Shown: piece after piece, positions 1 through 7,461 of the stretch | How the letters are laid out: every line of letters begins with the position of its first letter | Position numbering within the stretch: the stretch's first letter is position 1 | Assembly: GCA_947643145.1 (NCBI GenBank) | Contig: CANRVD010000013.1 | Span: 1 to 48,630 of the forward strand | Length of the DNA: 48,630 nt | Reading direction: 5' to 3' | DNA from: an uncultured bacterium | Lineage (GTDB): Bacteria; Bacillota; Clostridia; Lachnospirales; Lachnospiraceae | Translations under genes and position numbers: made by a program | Notes under the pieces: model-generated | Seen by the model: only the letters and a program-made list of their open reading frames with translations | The model's database searches: none | Told to the model about the DNA's origin: nothing

Positions 1-246
1 TAAATCTATCGTAAAACCAGGTATTTCCTCCGGAAACCCTGCTTCTAACATCATCAGCCTGGTAATATTGCCACCTGCCCCTACTCCGTTTCCTGCAATC
101 ACGCCATTGATATCTTTCACATCATATGGCTCTGCTGCCCGCTGTAAAGTCCTTGCCCCAAGTATTTCCGCCGGAACATGACGGTACATCCTGTTCTCAA
201 CGCCAATATAGCTTCTAACTCCCCCAAGAATAAATACTCTTTTCAT
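1..246 (-). CDS. Thiolase family protein, N-terminal fragment
   Basis: Partial gene: the first 82 residues are present and the rest lies off the left edge. It begins MKRVFILGGVRSYIG and contains VIAGNGVGAGGNITRLMMLEAG, which matches the N-terminal core of acetyl-CoA acetyltransferases (degradative or biosynthetic thiolases), enzymes that make or cleave beta-ketoacyl-CoA. The conserved GG/GAGGN glycine-rich stretch supports this, but the nucleophilic cysteine falls outside the window, so activity and substrate cannot be judged. The ATG at 246 has a purine-rich AGGGGG about 14 bases upstream, rather far away. It is on the same strand as, and 66 bases after, the ABC permease, with no clear terminator between. 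Confidence 0.75.
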   Translation of the reverse strand, partial: MKRVFILGGVRSYIGVENRMYRHVPAEILGARTLQRAAEPYDVKDINGVIAGNGVGAGGNITRLMMLEAGFPEEIPGFTIDL

Positions 247-312
247 TTTTTGTACCAAGCCCCCTGATTTGCGTAACTCGTTATAAATCTACACGAATAA
301 ATAGTATTTTCT

Positions 313-2121
313 TTACTTTGATACTTCTCTTACTGTTTTCCTAAGTAACAAAGAAAAAAGCCAAAACAGCAACAAAATTCCCAACGTACTTCCCAGGTGC
401 ATATCCAGCCTGAGACCATAATATAATTCTTTTTCCCATAATTCCTTGGCTAATGCAAATCCTAAGATAGTTCCAAATACAATTCCTGCCAATAAATATA
501 TCTTAATCTGCAAATTGCATATTTTCTGTACACACCGCTGCTCTGCCCCCAAAAGCCTCAACACATGATAATCCCGTTTTCCTGATATCAACATTCCTCT
601 GACCGAATTTAACCAGCCCGTCGCGATTACAAGCATTAATCCCCAAATTACAATTTTCGACAAAATATTCATCTGCCCTAGTTGCTTTTCTGTATTCTTC
701 CAAATTTTTTCAGAGATATATCCTGTAAAACTCCACCCTTCCTGTTTTAATGTAATAAAAATATTCTGAATTGCATCACAGTCTCCATAAAAATATAGGG
801 ATACACTGTTTCCGTTCCCATTATTTTCCTCTTCCTGCGAATCTCTGTAATTTGTCTGATCTACCAGAATCTGATATTCTTTTTGTATTGAATATGGCGA
901 CCAGTCAAAAATCCCTACAAGCGTATACTCTTTTTCTTCTTTTAGATAATCCGATTTCAACCGTATCCGCTCTCCCAGATGATATCCCTCCTGCTCTGCT
1001 AATATTTTCCCAACAACTATTTGTTGTCCTACTGGTACAGATGAAATGTTTTGATACGTCTCTTTTATATAATGCCTTTTAAAATAAGAAAGGTCTGTCG
1101 TATAAAATCCCCACGCATTCCCCATCTGTCCTTCATAGACTCCATGTATATAACCGCATTCCACCTGTTTCTTTTTACATCGCTCCCGTATCAAAGCAAC
1201 TTCTTCTGCTGCAATCATGCTATCCTCCATATCAGGCATAAGTTCGCAATGCCCGTCTGCTCCTTTTAGCAAATCTTCATAATAAGCATAAGTATTCATG
1301 CTAAGCAGCTTCATAAAGGAGTCCCCGACATAAGAAAATGCAGTCATACAAATAATCAGTAAGATAATAAATAACCCCTGTTTCCATTTTGGCAACAGCA
1401 GTTTCCATGCCAGATAACCGTTTTTTCCCATTATTTTCCTTAAATTTAAAAAACGAAGTCCATCCTTTCTCCTCCGTAATCCCGTTTCTGTCCGATGAAA
1501 AATCTCCACAGGCAGTCCGTACTGGCTAAATGCAAAAAATATCATTAAAAAGACATTTAGTATTAGGAACGTTAAAAAAATCATGCCAAAAAACATCCAC
1601 CAATCTATAGCCATCCTGCCACGAAAGAATTCATATTTCTGATTCAGATAATTTAAAAGAAAAGTATCCATACTGACGGCCACAATTCCTGCTGCGAGAC
1701 AGGCAGCAAAGCTAATGACAACAGACAGGAACAGAAAAATCAAATTTACTTGTCCTGTTGTTCCACCGAAGGTACGTATAATAGCCATTTCACGAATATA
1801 CTTTTTTAATAATTCATGAAAAATACTTAAGATGAATAAGCTGCTGATACCGATAATCAGACCATATAAAATCATAAAAAAATAATGCATTCCCTGGTAT
1901 CCTGCCAATTCCTCTTCCAAAACTGACGCATATAATTCACTGTCTTCATACTGCTGCATTTCTTCCATAACTGCAGCCCGAATGGAAGAATCTATATTAG
2001 AAGATAATTGAAACAAACCTACTCCTAAAAAGCAGGCAATAAAAATACTGAAAAATGCTGAAAAAGTCAGCATCTTGCTATGTTTCAAAAAAGAAATGCC
2101 CAACTGGAACAATTTCCCCAT
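313..2121 (-). CDS. ABC transporter permease, FtsX/MacB-like
   Basis: Membrane subunit of an exporter-type ABC transporter, 602 residues from the chosen start. It has a predicted N-terminal membrane segment (about residues 15-38), a cluster of three segments in an FtsX-like core (about 80-200, with REMAIIRTFGG after it, the usual contact region for the ATPase), another at about 244-265, a large extracytoplasmic region, and three C-terminal segments (about 485-590). I chose ATG 2121 over the TTG at 2124 because GGAGGAG sits seven bases before it. Its start overlaps the TGA of the ATPase by one base, so the two are translationally coupled. Such pairs export peptides, lipoproteins or antimicrobials; the substrate here is unknown. 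No two-component regulator is adjacent. Confidence 0.88.
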   Translation of the reverse strand: MGKLFQLGISFLKHSKMLTFSAFFSIFIACFLGVGLFQLSSNIDSSIRAAVMEEMQQYEDSELYASVLEEELAGYQGMHYFFMILYGLIIGISSLFILSIFHELLKKYIREMAIIRTFGGTTGQVNLIFLFLSVVISFAACLAAGIVAVSMDTFLLNYLNQKYEFFRGRMAIDWWMFFGMIFLTFLILNVFLMIFFAFSQYGLPVEIFHRTETGLRRRKDGLRFLNLRKIMGKNGYLAWKLLLPKWKQGLFIILLIICMTAFSYVGDSFMKLLSMNTYAYYEDLLKGADGHCELMPDMEDSMIAAEEVALIRERCKKKQVECGYIHGVYEGQMGNAWGFYTTDLSYFKRHYIKETYQNISSVPVGQQIVVGKILAEQEGYHLGERIRLKSDYLKEEKEYTLVGIFDWSPYSIQKEYQILVDQTNYRDSQEEENNGNGNSVSLYFYGDCDAIQNIFITLKQEGWSFTGYISEKIWKNTEKQLGQMNILSKIVIWGLMLVIATGWLNSVRGMLISGKRDYHVLRLLGAEQRCVQKICNLQIKIYLLAGIVFGTILGFALAKELWEKELYYGLRLDMHLGSTLGILLLFWLFSLLLRKTVREVSK

Positions 2122-2885
2122 CAAACTCTCCTCCTCTTTCCTGCCTGGCTCTCCCGAAAACGCCTCATAACTTCATTCACATCCCTTGTTTGGGATGAAT
2201 TTTCATATTTTCCAGTAATCCTTCCGTCCCGTAAAAAAATAATCCGGTCTGCATAGGAAGCAATCCAAGGGTCATGTGTTACGATAATCACACTCTGCCC
2301 CCTCTTTTCCCTGACTTCCAAGAACAAGCGCATAATATCCTCTGCTGTCTGAGAATCCAGATTTCCAGTAGGTTCATCTGCCAAAAGTATTTTGGGCTCA
2401 TGGATTAAAGCTCTGGCAATGGCAACCCTCTGTTGCTGTCCACCAGACAGTTCAAGCACTGGACTGTTTTCTTTCTCCTCGATTTTTACCAGCCTTAGCA
2501 TTTCCTCTGTCTTCTTTAAAATACTCTTTCTGCTCTCACCTGCCAGTATTAGAGGCAACGACACATTTTCTCCTACCGTAAAGTCTGTTATTAACTGGAA
2601 GGACTGAAAAATAAAACCAATATTTTCTGCACGTATTCTGGTAGCATCTGGCTCCAGACCATACCTTTCCTCTTTCTTTCCATCTAGGTAAATACCTCCC
2701 TCTGTTGCCTCAGTCATGGCTCCAATGATATGTAGCAGGGTGCTCTTACCAGAACCACTGCCTCCCATCACCACCATCACCTCTCCCTCATGCAGGGAAA
2801 GCGATACCCCTTTTAATGCCTCCAATGCGTACTTTCCGGTAGTATACACCTTATGGATATTCTCCAGTCTCAAAATCTCTTTCAT
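2121..2885 (-). CDS. ABC transporter ATP-binding protein, LolD/MacB type
   Basis: Cytoplasmic ATPase of the exporter with the permease just downstream. All ABC motifs are visible: Walker A GGSGSGKST (residues 41-49), Q-loop IFQSF (Q94), signature LSGGQ (146-150), Walker B ILLADEPTGNLD (166-177) and the switch histidine in VTHD (H204). The LADEPTGNLD wording is typical of the LolD/MacB/FtsE branch. ATG 2885 is preferred to ATG 2891 because GGGAGG ends immediately before 2891 and is six bases from 2885. It lies 76 bases after the bioB stop on the same strand, so it could be read through from bioB, although I see no functional link between them. Confidence 0.9.
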   Translation of the reverse strand: MKEILRLENIHKVYTTGKYALEALKGVSLSLHEGEVMVVMGGSGSGKSTLLHIIGAMTEATEGGIYLDGKKEERYGLEPDATRIRAENIGFIFQSFQLITDFTVGENVSLPLILAGESRKSILKKTEEMLRLVKIEEKENSPVLELSGGQQQRVAIARALIHEPKILLADEPTGNLDSQTAEDIMRLFLEVREKRGQSVIIVTHDPWIASYADRIIFLRDGRITGKYENSSQTRDVNEVMRRFRESQAGKRRRV

Positions 2886-2961
2886 TTTCATCCTCCCATC
2901 ATATTATAAATCAAGTCCTCCCTAATAACGCTTAGATGATGCATTACTATTTACAGCCGTT

Positions 2962-4236
2962 CTAAACATCATGTCGAAAACCATGATATTGATTTGCTAA
3001 ATTCATCTGCTGTTCTATAATATTGGGATTCCAATGTATAATTTCTGTTAATTTATCACAGGGAAATTCCCTGCACAGTCCACAAAATTGTACGTTATGC
3101 TGTCTGGTACAAGCATGAACTTTACATCTGCCAGAACCAGCCCACTCTGGAACATATCCATCTGCTTCAATGCAACCCTTACATAATCCGCTGTTTTTCT
3201 TTTTACAACCGTTACAGCACTCGCCACATGCTGTTACGGTAGAAAAATCTATATTATTTCCCATTTTATCACTATTAAGCCTTGGCACATATCCTAATTT
3301 TTGCAGCATTTGCATATCACTTTGAACCGTAATGCCTGACGTTGTTAACATATCCCCGGAAATCGCTGCATTTGCTCCCGACTGAAAACACTTCACTCCC
3401 TTATCCTCCATCAAACCGCGTCCGCCGGCCAGACGAATAGATACTTTTGGCAAAATAAAACGGTACACTGCTACAATTCTTCTCATCTCATCAACCGTAA
3501 GGATGCGCTGATTCTCTAACGGCGTTCCTGCAATCGGGTTCAGCATATTTACCGGTACAGAGTTAACACCCAGTTCCCGCAGGGTAAATGCCATATCAAT
3601 CCGGTCTTCCATAGTCTCTCCAATGCCCATAATCCCACCACTGCAAACGGAAAGCCCTGCCCTCTGTGCTGCTTTTATTGCTGCAATTTTCTCATCATAT
3701 GTATGCGTTGTACAAACCTCTGGAAAATACCTTCTGGAAGTTTCCAGATTATTGTGAACCCTCGATACCCCTGCTTCCTTTAACTTCGCAAAATCCTCTT
3801 CCTCCAAAAGCCCAAAAGAAACGCAGACTTCAATTTCTACCTCTTTCTTTATGGTACGGATACTCTCGCATACCTGTTCTATTTCCTTCTTACTTAAACG
3901 TTTGCCTGACGTTACAATAGAATAACGCAGTACTCCGCCTTCTGCATTATAACGAGCATCTTTTACCATCTTTTCCGTAGATACTAACGGATATGCTTCT
4001 ACAGAAGTTGCATAGCATCCTGCCTGAGCACAATACTTGCAATTTTCTGAACATTTTCCACTTTTTCCATTAATAATCGTACAAATATCAAAACCATCCT
4101 GACAGAAATGCTCCCGAATCGCATTTGCTGCCTCGCATAGTTCTTCCAAATCAGCCTTCTGTAGAGACTTTGCTTCTTCTTTGTTAATTTCATCACCGGA
4201 AAGTATTTTTTCCCTTAACAACTCTACTGTAAACAT
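2962..4236 (-). CDS. bioB: Biotin synthase fused to a DUF3795-like Cys-rich domain
   Basis: Radical SAM enzyme that inserts sulfur into dethiobiotin, the last step of biotin synthesis. Residues 1-325 are BioB: cluster motif CSENCKYC (C62, C66, C69), then C138, C198 and R268, matching the E. coli auxiliary-cluster ligands C128, C188 and R260. The fourth E. coli ligand, C97, aligns with Ser106 in RYSIVTSG. From memory, BioBs of strict anaerobes use an auxiliary [4Fe-5S] cluster instead of [2Fe-2S]; this substitution fits that type. Residues 333-400 add eleven cysteines (C337 to C393) ending FCGLCREFPCDKL, resembling DUF3795; ordinary BioB stops before this. Start ATG 4236 is chosen; a TTG at 4248 has an SD placed too close. 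Function of the tail is unknown. Confidence 0.93.
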   Translation of the reverse strand: MFTVELLREKILSGDEINKEEAKSLQKADLEELCEAANAIREHFCQDGFDICTIINGKSGKCSENCKYCAQAGCYATSVEAYPLVSTEKMVKDARYNAEGGVLRYSIVTSGKRLSKKEIEQVCESIRTIKKEVEIEVCVSFGLLEEEDFAKLKEAGVSRVHNNLETSRRYFPEVCTTHTYDEKIAAIKAAQRAGLSVCSGGIMGIGETMEDRIDMAFTLRELGVNSVPVNMLNPIAGTPLENQRILTVDEMRRIVAVYRFILPKVSIRLAGGRGLMEDKGVKCFQSGANAAISGDMLTTSGITVQSDMQMLQKLGYVPRLNSDKMGNNIDFSTVTACGECCNGCKKKNSGLCKGCIEADGYVPEWAGSGRCKVHACTRQHNVQFCGLCREFPCDKLTEIIHWNPNIIEQQMNLANQYHGFRHDV

Positions 4237-4265
4237 ACAATATCCCAATCCCTTCCTATAAATTA

Positions 4266-4300
4266 TAAAAGCGCACCAGCTTCAATGGCGCGTTTTTATT
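4266..4300 (-). terminator. Hairpin in the bioB leader, possible attenuator
   Basis: Between the bioB promoter and its start the minus strand reads AAAACGCGCC, a 10-base loop, then GGTGCGCTTTT: a GC-rich stem with two single-base bulges followed by a T-run. It has terminator form but the bulges weaken it. It could attenuate bioB or simply be a relic; no biotin-binding RNA is known to me. Confidence 0.3.
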
Positions 4301-4373
4301 AAATTGTAACGCACAGACCACAGGAAGCAGTTTCAGACGCACTCTAGTACACTAACATATTCTATTATTTGCC

Positions 4374-4402
4374 AGTATATATTGCCTGCTTTCTTTTGTC
4401 AA
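4374..4402 (-). promoter_or_regulatory. bioB promoter
   Basis: TTGACA at 4402-4397 and TATACT at 4379-4374 on the minus strand, separated by exactly 17 bases. The -35 box lies inside the left half of the BirA-type operator, so repressor binding would block it. Confidence 0.85.
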
Positions 4403-4427
4403 CCAGTTTCATTTTCAAGTTGACAAA
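4395..4427. promoter_or_regulatory. BirA-type biotin operator shared by bioB and bioY
   Basis: Perfect inverted repeat TTTGTCAAC (4395-4403), 15-base spacer, GTTGACAAA (4419-4427). This matches the Firmicute BirA consensus TTGTNAAC-N14/15-GTTNACAA. BirA with biotinyl-AMP binds such sites. Its two halves each contain one of the two divergent TTGACA boxes. Confidence 0.88.
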
Positions 4428-4448
4428 CATATCCCTTTTGACTATACT
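4420..4448 (+). promoter_or_regulatory. bioY promoter
   Basis: TTGACA at 4420-4425 and TATACT at 4443-4448 with a 17-base spacer. The -35 lies in the right half of the operator. Transcription should begin near 4455, giving a leader of about 87 bases. Confidence 0.85.
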
Positions 4449-4484
4449 CTATTACTAAGACAATGAAAGCAAAAAATTATGAAA

Positions 4485-4532
4485 AAGGAGGAAAGGAATT
4501 GTGGCAGGAAATAATTCCTGCCACAATTCCTT
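4485..4532 (+). promoter_or_regulatory. Displaced Shine-Dalgarno plus 18-bp hairpin in the bioY leader
   Basis: A strong AAGGAGG (4485-4491) is 50 bases before the bioY ATG. Between them lies a perfect 18-bp stem, arms 4493-4510 and 4515-4532, loop ATAA. If the stem folds, the SD is brought to about 10 bases from the ATG. Nothing SD-like sits directly before the ATG. A GTG at 4501 could also open an 11-codon leader ORF ending at 4536. There is no T-run, so it is not a terminator. Confidence 0.7.
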
Positions 4533-4541
4533 ATAAAGATT

Positions 4542-5090
4542 ATGAGTCAAAAACTAACTACTCACTCTATTGTTATTATAGCGCTTTTTGCAGCCCTGCT
4601 ATGCATTTCCGCATATATCAGTATTCCACTTTTTCCACTGACTACTGGCCGCATCACGCTCCAAAACTTTGTAGTTCTGTTAATCGCTTTTATTCTTCCC
4701 CTGAACCAGTCCGTATTTACTCTGCTGGTTTGGCTGCTTCTTGGCTCAGTCGGTATCCCGGTTTTTATCGGCGGCAGTGCAGGTCTTTCCTACATAACCA
4801 GCGGATGGGGTGGTTACAGCATTGCCTTTGTACTGGTTGCAGCCATGATTCCATTACTGCGCGGAAAGGATTATAAGCGTATTTCTTACACTATCCTTGC
4901 TCTTTTGGCAGCGGTGTTTATTGACGTCTTTGGTGCGCTATGGCTTATGTGTTTAACCGGTTTATCCGTTAATCAGGCAGTTCTTACTGGCTTTCTGCCT
5001 TTTATTCCGCTGGACCTTATAAAAGCTGTAATAGTGGCTCAGGTTGTGCCGCAGTTCCGACAAATTGTTACCACAAACCAAAGCATATAA
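4542..5090 (+). CDS. bioY: Biotin transporter S-component BioY
   Basis: Integral membrane protein of 182 residues that captures biotin for an energy-coupling-factor (ECF) transporter; the shared EcfA/EcfT module must be encoded elsewhere. It has about six hydrophobic segments, and the conserved BioY pattern RITLQNFVVLL near residue 36 and GSVGIPVFIGGSAGLSYITS near 70-88, with the WGGY that follows. It is divergent from bioB and shares its operator, giving coordinated control of uptake and synthesis by biotin status. The start is chosen on homologous N-terminal length; its only good SD is on the far side of a stable hairpin. A longer upstream reading in this frame is closed by a TAA in the hairpin loop. 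The MITE begins 21 bases after the stop. Confidence 0.93.
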   Translation: MSQKLTTHSIVIIALFAALLCISAYISIPLFPLTTGRITLQNFVVLLIAFILPLNQSVFTLLVWLLLGSVGIPVFIGGSAGLSYITSGWGGYSIAFVLVAAMIPLLRGKDYKRISYTILALLAAVFIDVFGALWLMCLTGLSVNQAVLTGFLPFIPLDLIKAVIVAQVVPQFRQIVTTNQSI

Positions 5091-5111
5091 GTTACCCTAT
5101 TTTTAAATTAT

Positions 5112-5385
5112 GATGTTGAGGTCAAAAGGTAAATTTACATATCGACTTCGTCAATTTGCACAATGATACAATAATGCAGAAAGCGGTATAATCATTTTCA
5201 TTCATGACACGCTTTCGCTTGGCGAAGCACGTAATGGGGCATAAAACAGCAAACGACGCTGTTTAAGCACCAACGGCTTCGAACAGTCCTGAGATAAAAA
5301 TGATTATTCTGCTTTCTTAGTTATCTTTTTCTTTTGTGCAAATTGACGAAGTATATACAAAAATGAACCTTTTGACCCTAACATC
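5112..5385. mobile_element. MITE-like element with 7-bp target duplication
   Basis: 274-bp non-coding element with 52-base terminal inverted repeats: each arm is 19 bases starting GATGTT (two mismatches), a 14-base variable stretch, then 19 identical bases containing ACTTCGTCAATTTGCACAA. The centre holds further imperfect palindromes. It is flanked by the direct repeat AAATTAT at 5105-5111 and 5386-5392, a target-site duplication. It has no coding capacity and must have been moved in trans. It may now act as a two-way transcription barrier between bioY and the convergent AraC gene. Confidence 0.85.
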
Positions 5386-5737
5386 AAATTATTTTAGTAT
5401 AATTGTTAAGACAATTCGGTCTTTTTCTCGCCTCATGAGGAGTTACCCCAAACTCTCTCTTAAAACTTCGTATAAAAGAAGATTCATGTTCAAAACCGAC
5501 ATCATACGCAATATCACATACCTTCCGGTCCGTGTCGTATAAAAGCTCCACTGCCCGCTGCAGCTTCCGGTAGCGGACATATTCAGCAATTGTCATGCCA
5601 AAGGTAATACGAAACAGCCTTTGCAGATGCGGCTGTGAAACATATGCTTTTGCTGCAATATCTTCAACTGTAAGTTTCGAGCAAATGTTATCTTCAATAT
5701 AACATATTACATCATCTAATATTTCTCTTGTTTGCAC
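5384..5737 (-). CDS. AraC-family regulator, DNA-binding domain only
   Basis: 117 residues comprising almost only the AraC/XylS double helix-turn-helix: first helix pair in LTVEDIAAKAYVSQPHLQRLF, second in KVCDIAYDVGFEHESSFIRSFKREFGVTP, both with the family's conserved residues. No ligand-binding domain is attached. The start is a GTG at 5737 with AGGAGG 11 bases upstream, inside the preceding 93-codon ORF. The TGA stop (5386-5384) straddles the MITE boundary, so the native C-terminus may have been altered. The targets are unknown. It might be the second half of a regulator split by a frameshift near 5737, but its own SD argues for separate translation. Confidence 0.78.
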   Translation of the reverse strand: MQTREILDDVICYIEDNICSKLTVEDIAAKAYVSQPHLQRLFRITFGMTIAEYVRYRKLQRAVELLYDTDRKVCDIAYDVGFEHESSFIRSFKREFGVTPHEARKRPNCLNNYTKII

Positions 5738-5993
5738 CTTCTGGAATCCCTCCTATCTGAAACCTCTGAGGACAGGAGACATATTTACCGTCTGGCTTAT
5801 CATCCCACCATATAACGGCTTCTGCTCCCAACATAACCATAAATAATCTGCATCCACTTTTTACTTGCCACTCATACACCTCCTTAGCCAATAAAGATTC
5901 GATGGGGTAGCAGCATTTTCTCATCCATACACAGGAATGGCAGACTGGATGCAAAACCTCCAGTTGAAAAAACACCCACTTATCCTCTTTCAT
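5712..5993 (-). CDS. Small Cys-rich protein overlapping the AraC gene
   Basis: 93 residues, not recognised. It has HPVCHSCVWMRKCC (residues 15-28), a Trp pair, and CPQRF near the end, so it has several cysteines and a histidine that could bind metal. It overlaps the AraC start by 26 bases in another frame, and the SD of the AraC gene lies inside it. No strong SD precedes ATG 5993; a GTG at codon 7 has GAGG eight bases ahead. It may be a partner sensor of the AraC protein, or the N-terminal part of one regulator broken by a frameshift. A real gene is likely but not certain. Confidence 0.5.
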   Translation of the reverse strand: MKEDKWVFFQLEVLHPVCHSCVWMRKCCYPIESLLAKEVYEWQVKSGCRLFMVMLGAEAVIWWDDKPDGKYVSCPQRFQIGGIPEGANKRNIR

Positions 5994-6081
5994 ATAACGT
6001 TTTTAACGTTTGCCGATGTGCTTTCCACTATAACACAACTAATCAGCAAAAAAATTAGCATTCTCTATCAAAAAATAACAC

Positions 6082-6110
6082 TTTACACAGAACACCCGTT
6101 CTGCTATTAT
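6082..6110 (+). promoter_or_regulatory. dinB operon promoter
   Basis: TTTACA (6082-6087), 17-base spacer, TATTAT (6105-6110). The LexA box fills the spacer. Confidence 0.7.
6090..6101. promoter_or_regulatory. LexA (DinR) SOS box
   Basis: GAACACCCGTTC, an exact fit to the Gram-positive LexA core GAAC-N4-GTTC. It sits between the -35 and -10, where LexA occludes RNA polymerase until DNA damage. Confidence 0.85.
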
Positions 6111-6172
6111 ACTAATAAGCACATACTCTGTCAACTTTATTATTTTCAGATATGTAATGGGGAGGGAAAAAT

Positions 6173-7450
6173 ATGGATACAAATATGTCAAAAAAGATTA
6201 TTTACCACATTGATGTAAATTCTGCTTTTTTATCTTGGCAGGCATGTCATAATCTTTCCATTGATTCAAATGCGCCAGACCTTCGTACCATTCCTGCCGC
6301 TGTCGGCGGAAGTCAGGAGGAACGGCACGGTATTGTCCTTGCCAAGTCAATGCCGGCTAAGGCTTTCCATATCCGCACAGGAGAACCACTGGTTCAGGCT
6401 TTAAAGAAGTGTCCTGATTTAGTTATTGTTCCACCCAATTTTCCATTATATGTAGAGAAATCAAAGGCATTTATAGAACTTTTAAAAGAACATGCACCTG
6501 TTGTTGAACAGTACAGTATTGACGAAGCCTTTTGTGATATGACAGGCATGGAAAACCTCAATGGGGATCCTGTCCAGTTTGCCCATACACTCAGGGAAAA
6601 GATTAAAAATGAACTTGGTTTTACAGTTAATATTGGTGTATCCAATAATATGATGCTTGCCAAAATGGCATCCGATTTTACAAAACCCGACAAGGTACAC
6701 ACCCTTTTCCCAGACGAGATAGAAAAAAAGCTTTGGCCTCTTCCCATTGAGGAACTCTTTTATGTTGGCAAATCCACTTCAAAAAAGCTCCGGTTTCTAG
6801 GCATAAAAACTATTGGAGAACTGGCACACAGCGATTTATCCATTATAAAAAACCATTTTAAGAAGCATGGGGAAGTCATTTGGAACTATGCTAACGGAAT
6901 AGACAACAACCTGTTAAAAGAACAGCCCGATGCGAACAAGGGCTATGGAAACTCAATTACAACACATTATGACATAACAGACAGAACTACAGCCCTAAAA
7001 ATTATTTTGTCTCTCTGTGAAACAGTTGGGGCACGCATCCGAGCAGACGGTGTTTATATTGGTGTTGTTTCTGTTTCTCTGGTAGACTGCGAATTTCACC
7101 ATGTCTCCAAACAGACTACACTTGACTCTTCTACCAATGTAACCGAAAAAATATATGAAACTGCGATTCCCCTTTTTGACCAGGCATGGAACCAAAAGCC
7201 CCTTCGCCTGTTTGGCGTAAGTACAAGCCATGCAAGCAGGGAGCGCTATGAGCAATTCAGCCTGTTTGACAGCGAAAAGAATGAAAAACTTTCCAAACTA
7301 AACACAGCTATCGACTCCATTCGAAACCGGTATGGAGAAGATTCCGTCAAACGAGCCTGTTTTGTCAATTCAGAAACAAAACATATGACGGGCGGATTGC
7401 AGAAAGCAAAAAGGAATCAACGTAACTGTTCACACCACACACAGGAATAG
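6173..7450 (+). CDS. dinB: Y-family translesion DNA polymerase IV
   Basis: Low-fidelity polymerase that copies past damaged bases, 425 residues. The catalytic carboxylates are present in YHIDVNSAFLSWQA (D13) and in QYSIDEAFCD (D and E), and the helix-hairpin-helix region FYVGKSTSKKLRFLGIKTIGEL follows. It belongs to the DinB/UmuC-like group common in Firmicutes, with VNSAFLSW rather than DMDAFFAS. GGGGAGGG precedes ATG 6173 by seven bases. A LexA box in the promoter makes it an SOS gene. The helicase gene starts 11 bases after its stop, so the two form one operon. The C-terminal tail lacks an obvious beta-clamp peptide except perhaps QFSLFD. Confidence 0.93.
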   Translation: MDTNMSKKIIYHIDVNSAFLSWQACHNLSIDSNAPDLRTIPAAVGGSQEERHGIVLAKSMPAKAFHIRTGEPLVQALKKCPDLVIVPPNFPLYVEKSKAFIELLKEHAPVVEQYSIDEAFCDMTGMENLNGDPVQFAHTLREKIKNELGFTVNIGVSNNMMLAKMASDFTKPDKVHTLFPDEIEKKLWPLPIEELFYVGKSTSKKLRFLGIKTIGELAHSDLSIIKNHFKKHGEVIWNYANGIDNNLLKEQPDANKGYGNSITTHYDITDRTTALKIILSLCETVGARIRADGVYIGVVSVSLVDCEFHHVSKQTTLDSSTNVTEKIYETAIPLFDQAWNQKPLRLFGVSTSHASRERYEQFSLFDSEKNEKLSKLNTAIDSIRNRYGEDSVKRACFVNSETKHMTGGLQKAKRNQRNCSHHTQE

Positions 7451-7461
7451 AAAGGAATCTT

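Noticed and set aside
4463..4876. 137-codon reading overlapping bioY
   Set aside because: It runs in another frame across a clear membrane transporter gene, and its composition (many Tyr, Ser, His, Cys) is that of a shadow. The ATG may only mark a leader.
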